From assembly GCA_003290465.1 (NCBI GenBank), contig CP030759.1, positions 3,103,501-3,167,500 of the forward strand: DNA of 64,000 nt. The letters are read 5' to 3'. Source of the stretch: Candidatus Sumerlaea chitinivorans (GTDB lineage Bacteria; Sumerlaeota; Sumerlaeia; Sumerlaeales; Sumerlaeaceae). The position numbers and the translations under genes were made by a program. Position 1 is the first letter of the stretch. Each line of letters begins with the position of its first letter. Below are positions 9,494 through 17,309 of this stretch, piece by piece. The notes beneath the pieces were generated by a model that was not told where the DNA came from, did no database searches, and saw only the letters and a list, made by a program, of their open reading frames with translations.

Positions 9494-10756
9494 TTATTCT
9501 TCTCTGCAGAACGGCAGGAGAACGGTAAACGTAGTTCCAACGCCAACCTCGGATTGAACCAAGATTTTTCCGCCGTGTTCGCGTATGACTTTGCGCGCAG
9601 CCGGTAGCCCGATTCCAGTGCCCTTTGTCCCCTTTGTACTGAAAAACAATTCCCACATCACCTTCTGTTGCTCTTCGGGAATGCCGGGGCCGTTGTCCGC
9701 AATTTCAAGCACCAACCATTCAGAGGCTTTGGCTGCATCCGGCGGCGCAAGAGGCAGTTGTTTTGCTGGTTGGCGAGCCGCTCGGAAACTCACTCGGGGT
9801 TGCTCACCGCTCGGATAGGGCTTGGTCGCACAAGCTTCGATCGCATTGAGAGCGAGATTCAGCATGGCCCGAGAAAGCTGATCCTTATCGCCCCAGAATT
9901 CGAGGTCGCTGGGTGCCTCAAGGATAAGCTCAATTCCTTGCTCTCGGGCGCGATGGCTGAGGATGTCCCCAAGATACGAGGCGAGTTCCGAAACCAGAAA
10001 CATTTGCCGAAGGGGCTGGCGCTCTTTCGCGCAGTCGAGCAGATCCAACACAAGATTCGACATAAGCATCACGTTGCGACGCAGCAGCTCAAAGTGCTGG
10101 CGGGCTTGCGCGATGTCATCCTGTTCCAAAGCAATTCTTAGAATTCCCAATCCCCCGTGAACTGCGGTCAGGACATTTTTCATGCAATGAGCGATGGAGG
10201 TCATCACCTGACCAATGGTCGCGAGGCGCTCCTGCTGAGCAATCTGCTCCTGCAACTGATGATTAGAAATCACCATTGCTGCCTGTGCAGCCAGCATGCG
10301 AGCTGTCGCAAGATGGCGCTCGTCAAAGGGCTGACGATCAGGACGCGTGCGGTTGAGATTCAAGGTGCCAATTGCTTTGCCTTGCACGACCAAAGGAGCA
10401 CAGAGCGCCGACAGGATACGGCGCGGACGCAGCGGTGTGGGCAACTCGTCGCGCTGGGGATGCTCCCCGTTCACGATGACTGCGGCCATTTCGCGCATGA
10501 CGCGCTCACTCAACGAACCTTTCCATGGTACATAGCCACGCGCGCGGATTTCTTCGGGAAGGCCACGGCTCGCCAGCATTTTGAGTGTCGGATCCTCCTC
10601 CCCAATGCGCAAGAGCAACGAGCCTTCGTCCGCGTCCAGCTCGCGCAGCGCCACCGCAAGGATGCAGTCAAGCATCTCCTCAAATCGCAGCGCACACGTC
10701 AAGCTGTGGAATATATCTTGGAAGGAAAACTTGGTGGCCCGTAAATCCCCACTCAC
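9494..10756 (-). CDS. GAF-domain sensor histidine kinase
   Basis: A 420-residue cytosolic sensor kinase with no transmembrane segment, so it probably senses an intracellular signal through an N-terminal GAF domain (residues about 25-165, with 'SALCAPLVVQGKAIGTLNLNR'). The phosphoacceptor region contains 'SIAHCMKNVL' with H190, where a methionine-lysine pair replaces the usual E/D-[IL]-[RK]-N. ATPase motifs are complete: N-box 'LNLALNAIEA' (N304), G1 'DNGPGIP' (354-360) and G2 'GTGIGL' (379-384). The start is supported by GGAGGTGAG directly upstream of ATG. No response regulator gene is adjacent, so its partner is unknown. The kinase call is firm; the ligand is not inferable. Confidence 0.9.
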   Translation of the reverse strand: MSGDLRATKFSFQDIFHSLTCALRFEEMLDCILAVALRELDADEGSLLLRIGEEDPTLKMLASRGLPEEIRARGYVPWKGSLSERVMREMAAVIVNGEHPQRDELPTPLRPRRILSALCAPLVVQGKAIGTLNLNRTRPDRQPFDERHLATARMLAAQAAMVISNHQLQEQIAQQERLATIGQVMTSIAHCMKNVLTAVHGGLGILRIALEQDDIAQARQHFELLRRNVMLMSNLVLDLLDCAKERQPLRQMFLVSELASYLGDILSHRAREQGIELILEAPSDLEFWGDKDQLSRAMLNLALNAIEACATKPYPSGEQPRVSFRAARQPAKQLPLAPPDAAKASEWLVLEIADNGPGIPEEQQKVMWELFFSTKGTKGTGIGLPAARKVIREHGGKILVQSEVGVGTTFTVLLPFCREE

Positions 10757-11859
10757 ATTCTCACCTCCCGACGAACGGTCGGGGTCGCTTACATAAAATG
10801 ACTGGCTAATGAACGATTAAAGCTCACACCCAACCTACACGACACCGACGCCCATTGCTCTGCAGGCATATTTCTATATCAGGGTGGCCACACAACTGCC
10901 CGATAACGCAAGAAATGTTTGTCGCGATTCGTCACGCTGGACACGATGGCGAAGGCAGAATGTGGAGAGCTTTATCCTTGCGAGTTCTCGGCGCGAAGGA
11001 GCGGACGGTTCCCCGCTATTGGTGCCGTTGCGCAAACCCAAGAAAAGATGTCCCATGGTCAGCTACGGTGCATGTGAAGTATGAAGGGATCATTAGGGAA
11101 GAATTGGGAGCGATTCGAGAGGAGCATCATACTCAACGCCATTGCCCCTTCATTGAAGTGGTCACTGCGGTTCTCGAGGGATGCGGTGTTTGGAAAGCCA
11201 CAGCAGAGTGGGCAACCACTTGTCGCCGGTTTGGGGCGCCATGCTTGACTCCTCGTCGCACCTCCCGCGCTGTGCCCCCCTTCCCTGGCTTTTAAAATTG
11301 CCCCACTTGCCGTTGTTATTGCGAATTTACGTAAGCTTTCTCTTTGGGGGGCGAACACTAATGGAGAAATCGGGCTTCCTGAATTGGTAGCCTATGCGAT
11401 GATCATTCTCCCATGAGGCCATGCTTCCAACCACTTGGGTGCTGTCCGAGCATATGAAACGAGTCGAAAGAAAGAACCCCAAACCACGCCGGAGAGTTTG
11501 CTCGCACGTCCTGACGTGAGGAATGCGGTTCCCACAGGAGGTCGAACTAATTTTCTTCTGGGAGAATGAGATGCATTTTCATCTTGACACAAAATGCCCC
11601 CTCGATTAACAACGATATTAAATTTATATGATGTTGAAGAAGTGTATTAATGGGTATTTGAGTTGGTCTGAGCACATAAGCGTTCTTTCTCCACCGATGC
11701 TCTTGAAAGGGGGTGGTGACGAGCGGTTTGAGGTTTCGCCAACCCGTTCGCTCAACGACATCGAGCAAACAACGCCAAATTCCGATTCGGGTGCGGGGAA
11801 GTGTGATCTCAGGTTACATCGCCTCGCGATCCAGCATACCTCAAAAGGGAGGCAGAACT
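10757..11859. other. 1.1-kb intergenic region between divergent genes
   Basis: No supportable gene. Open frames here (for example one at about 10855-11295 on the plus strand) have irregular composition, no recognised domain and no ribosome binding site. The stretch separates the histidine kinase and the secreted propeller gene and becomes AT-rich from about 11570 to 11640, consistent with promoters. An 11-bp inverted pair (TCATTCTCCCA at 11403-11413 and TGGGAGAATGA at 11559-11569) is present. The reason for such a long gap in an otherwise compact region is unknown. Confidence 0.6.
11573..11597 (+). promoter_or_regulatory. Candidate operator over a -35-like element
   Basis: GCATTTT (11573-11579) and AAAATGC (11591-11597) form a perfect 7-bp inverted repeat with an 11-nt spacer that contains TTGACA (11584-11589). 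No good -10 hexamer lies at 16-18 nt (TAACAA is the best at 11607). It sits about 265 bp upstream of the secreted propeller gene. Suggestive only. Confidence 0.25.
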
Positions 11860-13932
11860 ATGTTGCGTAAGAGTCTACTTATCACAGTACTCTGCGCGCT
11901 AAACTACGCAACTTTTGCTGGCGGCTTTAGCTACGAAAAGTCCATTGACGTCTCGGCCGTGGTGCCCTCCGGTGCTCAGCTGAAGGCAATAGCGGCCGAT
12001 AGCTTGGGCAACGTGTATTTCACAACTTTCCAGTCATCCAGCAACTATATTTACAAAATTACAGACCCGGCTGGCTCCGCGTCAGTTGCTGTGTTCAACC
12101 AGGATGGGGCCTTTTTCAACACCGATGCCGCATGCCTTGCGGTTGATACCTCCGGAAATGTCTACTTGTCCGGGTACAGCGCTACGGATGGTAGCGATGC
12201 GTTCATTCGCAAGTACCGCAGCGATGGAACGCTTGATCCGACCTTCGGCAATAATGGGGTGGTTTCGCCCGTAGTGATCGGAGGGGCGAACGTCCGTCCG
12301 CGCGCGCTTGCGTACGTGCCGAGCGCCAATGTCTTGCTCGTGAGCATCTTTGGCTCGCCTTACACGCTTGGGACAATTGACTGCGCAACGGGTGCTGGCA
12401 GCGCTACCACGATCCAAACCAAAGGTGACCAAGATGACAAGGCATCCACAGCATTTGGAAACGACATCTTCATGGGAGTTGCGTATGACCCAGTAGCGCA
12501 GGCCATTTACGGAAACGCGCAATGTGACCTCATGAAGGTCACCGCCAGCGGAACGCCAGACCTTGGCAATCTGTCGAGTTTTGACACCTTCCAAGCGCTC
12601 ACGCTTCACGGCCGACAGAACTACTCAACCCATGGTTTGGCGTTCGATCCGACGACGCGGTTGGTCGCATACACGGCAATGCGGTGCTCCGACACCAGCT
12701 CCGGTCAAATGTTAGGTGTGTACGATCTGAATACCGCCACCGAGATTTTGGTTGGAGCTGCGCCCGGCAAGCCCGGATTTATCAACGGTGGTGGAGCTCC
12801 CGCATTTGTGCGCTCGGGCTCGACGCTCTATCTCGCGGCGCTCTCCGCTCTCGACCGGAAGGTGCACCTCTACCGCTATTCGCCGCCCATGCCAGCTCCG
12901 AAGTGGGAATGGGTTACGACGGTGGATGTGAGCAGCGCCATTCCGACTGGTGGTAAGATCAAATCGCTAGCGGCAGATGCCAATGGCAATCTCTACTTTA
13001 CGACTTTCTACGGAACTGGAAACATCCATTATATCAAGAAAGTGGCAAACCCGCTTGGAACGCCGGTGATTACCCAGTTCAATTCTGACGAGGCCTACGC
13101 GTCCAACAGCGGTGCTGACGTCACGGTGGATAATGACGGCAACGTGTATCTCTGCTATCAGGGAGCCGATGGTGCTTCCAGTTGGATCAAGAAGTACGAC
13201 TCAAGCGGGAACCTTGTGACGTCGTTTGGCACGAACGGAAAACTCCAACCGGTTGTCATTGGCGGTGTTCAGGTTCGGCCCCGGACCATTTCCTACACGC
13301 CAGCCGAAGGGGGACGCTTGATTGTCACCGCTTTCAGCGCGGCCCCGTATTACATGGGGACAATCCTTGCCTCCACCGGTGCGGATGGCGGACCGATGCG
13401 CACGATGCTTGGCGATAGCAACGATGACGGTGTCGTCGCCGAAAATGAACTCTGGATGGGAACCGCCTACGTCGCTTCGCAGAACGCGATCTACGGAAAC
13501 GCTATGGGCGACCTTCTGAAGTTCACGGGCACGGCGGCAACGCTGTCCAACATGACCACGTTTGATACACTTGTGGCCGTCTCGTTGCATCGGCGACTCT
13601 TCACGGATAACATCAACCTCAAAGCGGATCCGCTCGGCCGCTGGCTTGCCTACACTGCCATTCGCGATAGCTACCTCAGTGCAGGCAGCGCCGACGATCG
13701 CATGCTCATCGGTGTTTATGATCTCGCAACGGGTGAAGAGGAGCTGGTCGGAAGTTATGCGAACGCACTGACCAGCCCACCCTACCTTGGCTACATCAAA
13801 TACGGCGGAAACCCGGCGTTCTTCCAGTCGGGTGGGCAGGACTACTTAGCAGTGACAAGCCATTACACCAACGCCATCGAGATTTTCCGTTACAATCCGC
13901 AAGCTGGCGTGGATGCTTGGTCACTCTACTAA
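11860..13932 (+). CDS. Secreted beta-propeller protein made of two homologous ~330-residue repeats
   Basis: A 690-residue exported protein of unknown function. The ATG at 11860 is chosen because AAAAGGGAGG lies just upstream and a signal peptide follows (MLRKSLLITVLCALNYATFAGG); the open frame continues further upstream without such support. Residues about 26-345 and 352-685 are clear internal duplicates: 'GNVYFTTF' and 'GNLYFTTF', 'GNVYLSGY' and 'GNVYLCYQ', 'NVRPRALAYVP' and 'QVRPRTISYTP', 'AIYGNAQCDLMK' and 'AIYGNAMGDLLK', 'RLVAYTAMR' and 'RWLAYTAIR'. The short blade repeats with 'D..GN.Y' resemble NHL/SMP-30 propellers. There is no catalytic motif and no obvious sorting signal at the C-terminus (...WSLY). 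A perfect hairpin terminator follows. Confidence 0.75.
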   Translation: MLRKSLLITVLCALNYATFAGGFSYEKSIDVSAVVPSGAQLKAIAADSLGNVYFTTFQSSSNYIYKITDPAGSASVAVFNQDGAFFNTDAACLAVDTSGNVYLSGYSATDGSDAFIRKYRSDGTLDPTFGNNGVVSPVVIGGANVRPRALAYVPSANVLLVSIFGSPYTLGTIDCATGAGSATTIQTKGDQDDKASTAFGNDIFMGVAYDPVAQAIYGNAQCDLMKVTASGTPDLGNLSSFDTFQALTLHGRQNYSTHGLAFDPTTRLVAYTAMRCSDTSSGQMLGVYDLNTATEILVGAAPGKPGFINGGGAPAFVRSGSTLYLAALSALDRKVHLYRYSPPMPAPKWEWVTTVDVSSAIPTGGKIKSLAADANGNLYFTTFYGTGNIHYIKKVANPLGTPVITQFNSDEAYASNSGADVTVDNDGNVYLCYQGADGASSWIKKYDSSGNLVTSFGTNGKLQPVVIGGVQVRPRTISYTPAEGGRLIVTAFSAAPYYMGTILASTGADGGPMRTMLGDSNDDGVVAENELWMGTAYVASQNAIYGNAMGDLLKFTGTAATLSNMTTFDTLVAVSLHRRLFTDNINLKADPLGRWLAYTAIRDSYLSAGSADDRMLIGVYDLATGEEELVGSYANALTSPPYLGYIKYGGNPAFFQSGGQDYLAVTSHYTNAIEIFRYNPQAGVDAWSLY

Positions 13933-13991
13933 CCCCAACCGGCGGGGAATCTGCGGATCCTGAAGATCGAGAACCCCACTGCGGATGAAGA

Positions 13992-14030
13992 GCGGCGGGA
14001 AGCTGATCCCGGCTTCCCGCCGCATTTCTA
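13992..14030 (+). terminator. Rho-independent terminator of the propeller gene
   Basis: A perfect 12-bp stem, GCGGCGGGAAGC (13992-14003) with GCTTCCCGCCGC (14012-14023), has an 8-nt loop and is followed by ATTTCTAT. It lies 60 nt after the stop codon of the propeller gene. Confidence 0.75.
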
Positions 14031-14200
14031 TACTTACGAGATTTCGCGTCACCGCCAAGGCGATTTGCTGGCTCACAACACGCACCGAAGCGTGCCCTAG
14101 GATGGGAGAGGAGCGACGCGTCTGCACTTTGCCACTCAAAACAGGGGGAAGCACGACAATTTCTCGCGGGGACTTTTGGAGACGCACAGAAACGCCGCCG

Positions 14201-14237
14201 AAAAAATGCCCCCGGGGACTTGAAGGTACCCCGGGGG
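14201..14237 (-). terminator. Rho-independent terminator of the first pseudopilin gene
   Basis: A perfect 9-bp GC stem, CCCCCGGGG (14209-14217) with CCCCGGGGG (14229-14237). Read on the minus strand, the stem is followed by CATTTTTT, an ideal U-tract, about 33 nt past the pseudopilin stop codon. Confidence 0.85.
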
Positions 14238-14269
14238 TGTGTGGGAGGGGTAATGGAGCCGTCCAACTC

Positions 14270-14863
14270 TTATGAACGAGGATTCCCGCCCGGTCCAAGT
14301 CTCGCAATATCTCCGGTGCTCACTGTCCCATTGGTCGGATCGTACGGGATGGGCCACTGCGCGGTTTGATCGGGCCCAAGCGAGGTTAGGATCCAAGCGG
14401 TCGGCGCATCGTACCACGGGCATGTTCCCGGGTAGGAGCTATCGCGGTTGGGGTTCAGCATTCGCCCATAGCGTTCGAGCCAGTTGTAGTACCAGTATAG
14501 GCCGGGGGCCCACTGGGGTTTGGATTTAAATGGATCGAGAGGAATCGTCGAGATGTAAGACACTGGTGTTGTCAGGTGGGCCTCGGCCATCATCACGCGT
14601 ACTGACTCATTGTAAGGAACGGGGGCTAACGGTGGGTAGAGGTGCTCGGGCGGATACTTGTTGTTGTTATCCACCGCATAGGCCTCCAACGCCGACGCAA
14701 GGGATCGCATATCCGATTTCACCCGAGCCACTTTGCTGCGTGTTTGGGCCTCCAAAAAGTTTGGGACAGCGATAGCGGCCAAGATTGCAATGATTGCAAC
14801 CACGATGAGTAACTCGATCAGGGTAAAGCCACGGGACATTTTCGTCGTTCGCGGGTACTGCAT
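14270..14863 (-). CDS. Type II secretion/type IV pilin-like pseudopilin
   Basis: A 197-residue prepilin. The class III signal sequence is 'MSRGFTLIELL', cleaved by a prepilin peptidase after the glycine, with the conserved Glu at +5 of the mature protein and a long hydrophobic helix. It continues 'PNFLEAQTRSK' and 'DMRSLASALEAY', the GspG-like style common in Planctomycetes and related phyla, and ends with a soluble domain containing 'YDPTNGTVS'. AGGAGGTGG lies 12-13 nt upstream of the chosen ATG; an internal ATG at 14839 would also keep the whole cleavage site. No other secretion gene is adjacent, so this is an orphan (pseudo)pilin. It is a paralogue of the pseudopilin at 27.6-28.4 kb. Confidence 0.9.
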   Translation of the reverse strand: MQYPRTTKMSRGFTLIELLIVVAIIAILAAIAVPNFLEAQTRSKVARVKSDMRSLASALEAYAVDNNNKYPPEHLYPPLAPVPYNESVRVMMAEAHLTTPVSYISTIPLDPFKSKPQWAPGLYWYYNWLERYGRMLNPNRDSSYPGTCPWYDAPTAWILTSLGPDQTAQWPIPYDPTNGTVSTGDIARLGPGGNPRS

Positions 14864-15588
14864 TTGTACGTTTCCACCTCCTTTCTCTTACGTCTCTTCA
14901 GCACCTCTTTTCCTGCGTGCAGTGAAATCACTGGTCCCACTTGCGCCCCAATTTCGCCGAATTCTTCAGTGGGTACCCCTAAGAATAGTTTTCGACGAAT
15001 TGCAGAACGTTAGAGATCCACATCTGTTTTGAGAGAAAATCAGCTAATAACCAACTCTAAAATCAAGAGTAAAATTTATCGATGTATTAACGCTTGGCTT
15101 TTTGGGGCTGTTTGGTAACGGGAGACTTCTGCGTTATCACATTTTCCGTTCATCGATGAGATTTTTATCGCGTCGCGGAGGCTCGAATTGAGTTGAGGAG
15201 TGCGCCAAGCTTTAGAGAAATGCCAGGCAAAGGGATCTGCCCACGAGCACTTTCGTGGGGGACAAATCAAATTCGTCTTACTAAAAACAATCGCGAATTG
15301 TCTGTCATTTTGAAAAATCGATAGGCTTCTCTTGGGTCCCCAGTAAAATCTGTTGACGGAGGAGTTTATGGCTTCAGCGCGGTGACATTCGCTCTGAGCA
15401 AATAGGCGAGGTCAAATTCTTAAATCACGGGGCGTTATTGCGGCAGGGTAACGTGTTGTTCTGCCAGCAGCCACATAGAAGAAAATCCCCCTCCGTCTCG
15501 GTTACGGAGGGGGCACTCTTTGAGAGAAGTTGTGCTCGTTCAGGAGGCTCTTGTGTGTTGTTTGTCAGTCTCCCGTTCCAACGCCCTT
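14864..15588. other. Intergenic stretch upstream of the first pseudopilin
   Basis: No gene is supported in this 725-bp, locally AT-rich stretch (notably 14990-15090). It should hold the pseudopilin promoter near 14900-15080 and, at its far end, the terminator of the GH4 gene. A TTGACGGAGGAG-ATG string at about 15353 opens only a six-codon frame and looks accidental. Confidence 0.55.
15482..15513 (-). terminator. Rho-independent terminator of the GH4 gene
   Basis: A perfect 10-bp stem, CCCCCTCCGT (15487-15496) with ACGGAGGGGG (15504-15513), has a 7-nt loop. On the minus strand it is followed by ATTTTC. It lies about 75 nt downstream of the GH4 stop codon. Confidence 0.7.
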
Positions 15589-16944
15589 CTACGCTTTTGT
15601 CTTCTGGGTTTTTCGGCGATCCTTTTTTCGGCTTGTTTGGGGTAAGCGCAGGGCAGGGGGGAGCCATTCGTCATGTGCTTCAAGCAGCGCATCCACCATC
15701 GCCCAGATTTCGTCGAGCGTCAATTCGGCTGCGGTGTGCGGATCCAGCATCGCCGCGTGGTAAACGTGATCTCGGTTCCCAGTGAGCGCTGCTTCTACGG
15801 TCAGCTCCTGCACATTCACGTTGGTGCGGATGATCGCCGCGAGTTGTGGCGGCAAGTCCCCGATCACAGTTGGTTGCAGACCATTTTTGTCCACCAAAAT
15901 CGGGACTTCAACGCAGCAGCGGTCGGGGAGATTCGTGATGAGGCCGGTGTTGAGCACGTTGCCGTAGATTACGCGCGGAATGCCTGTGACGACACTGTGG
16001 ATGATGTACGTCCCGTACTCTTCGCTACGATGGAGCTCGAGTTGTGCATTGGGATCCTCAAGTTGGCGCCGGAGATCGTGCCATGTGCTAATGAGCCACT
16101 CGCAGCGCCGCGGGTATTCATCGAGGGGAATATTGAACCGCTCGATGAGGTCCGGACGATCGCGGCGAATGAAGTGTGGGCAGTATTCGGCAAAATGTTC
16201 ACTGGATTCGGTGACGAAGTAGCCCAAGCGCATCATCATCTCGTAACGTAGGAGATTGTCCTTAGGAGCGCGTCCCTCCAAATAAACCCTGCGGAGATCG
16301 GGGTAAAGGTCGCGGCCTTGATGCTCAAACCTTAGGAAAAACGCCATGTGATTGATGCCTGCGCACAGATAGTTGATTTCTTCGAACGGGATGCCGAGAT
16401 CGCGCGCGAGTTGACGGGCCGTTCCGAAAACGCTGTGGCAGAGGCCGACGGTGCGAATCTTGGTCGCTTTGAGCACGGCCATAGTGTTCATAGCCATAGG
16501 GTTCGTGTAGTTAAGGAACAGCACATTCGGGCAAACCTGCTCCATAATCCGGCAGTACTCGAGTAACACGGGGATGGTGCGCAGGGCGCGCATGATGCCG
16601 CCGATGCCGACCGTGTCGCCGATGGTTTGTCGTAAGCCAAACCGCTTTGGGATTTCGAAATCAGTCACGGTGCAGGGTCGGTACCCGCCGACTTGGATCA
16701 TGTTGATGGCAAAGTCTGCCCCCTCGAGAGCGCGGCGTGGGTCCCGTGTCGCTGTAATTTTGGGTTTCACACCAACCTGTGCCGCAAGCTTGTGTGCTAC
16801 GACCTCCGAGGTTCGAAGGCGCTCCGCATCAATATCGAATAGCGCAAGGTGGGAGTCGCGGAGTTCTGGAAAGGACAGAAGGTCATACATGAGCTGCTTT
16901 GCGAAAGCTGTACTGCCGGCGCCAATAAATGCCACTTTGATCAT
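15589..16944 (-). CDS. Glycoside hydrolase family 4 (alpha-galactosidase/alpha-glucosidase/glucuronidase type)
   Basis: A 451-residue cytoplasmic GH4 enzyme. Members use NAD+ and a divalent metal (usually Mn2+) in a redox-elimination mechanism and act on alpha-linked or phosphorylated sugars. The N-terminal Rossmann motif is 'VAFIGAGSTAF' (residues 4-14), the adenine-binding acidic residue is in 'LFDIDAERL', and 'NYTNPM' (145-150) is family-typical. The metal-binding Cys and His are expected in 'GLCHSV' (C169) and 'GINHMAF' (H199). Length is normal. The MelA-like C-H arrangement favours alpha-galactosidase or alpha-glucosidase activity over 6-phospho-glycosidase, but the substrate is not settled. 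It is transcribed away from the DUF3604 gene. A Lys/Arg-rich tail ends the protein. Confidence 0.88.
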   Translation of the reverse strand: MIKVAFIGAGSTAFAKQLMYDLLSFPELRDSHLALFDIDAERLRTSEVVAHKLAAQVGVKPKITATRDPRRALEGADFAINMIQVGGYRPCTVTDFEIPKRFGLRQTIGDTVGIGGIMRALRTIPVLLEYCRIMEQVCPNVLFLNYTNPMAMNTMAVLKATKIRTVGLCHSVFGTARQLARDLGIPFEEINYLCAGINHMAFFLRFEHQGRDLYPDLRRVYLEGRAPKDNLLRYEMMMRLGYFVTESSEHFAEYCPHFIRRDRPDLIERFNIPLDEYPRRCEWLISTWHDLRRQLEDPNAQLELHRSEEYGTYIIHSVVTGIPRVIYGNVLNTGLITNLPDRCCVEVPILVDKNGLQPTVIGDLPPQLAAIIRTNVNVQELTVEAALTGNRDHVYHAAMLDPHTAAELTLDEIWAMVDALLEAHDEWLPPALRLPQTSRKKDRRKTQKTKA

Positions 16945-17309
16945 AGGTTTCTCCCCGTAGCACTAATTTTTTTCTGAGCGATCCAGCATTGTTGCGACCA
17001 CTGCAAGTACTGTGTTGACGCTTTCGAGAGCTTCGGATGAGATTGCTACGCGTGATGAATCCAGTGTCTACGCAACCCCCAAAGCTATTTCAACACTAAA
17101 CTAATTGTCAAAGTCCACTGTGAATTCTGAATGACAAGAGAAAATTTCACAAAAATTCGCTGTCGCGGTACTTGGCGCTGTTCTCGCCTTAAGGCAGGCG
17201 GACCAGGGCTCAGGGGCGTTTTTCTCTCGCATTTTCTCTTGAGGAATGTCGGAGTCGCAAGAGCCGGATTGGCCCAGTGATCGGTATTCCTACTTTAGGA
17301 GAATGTGCG
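16945..17309. other. Divergent intergenic region, GH4 / DUF3604
   Basis: No gene seen. The AT-rich part at about 17085-17160 probably carries promoters for the two divergent genes, but I find no hexamer pair good enough to call. Confidence 0.5.

Noticed and set aside
10855-11295. 146-codon frame in the long gap
   Set aside because: No ribosome binding site, irregular composition (many Cys, Trp, His), no recognisable domain.
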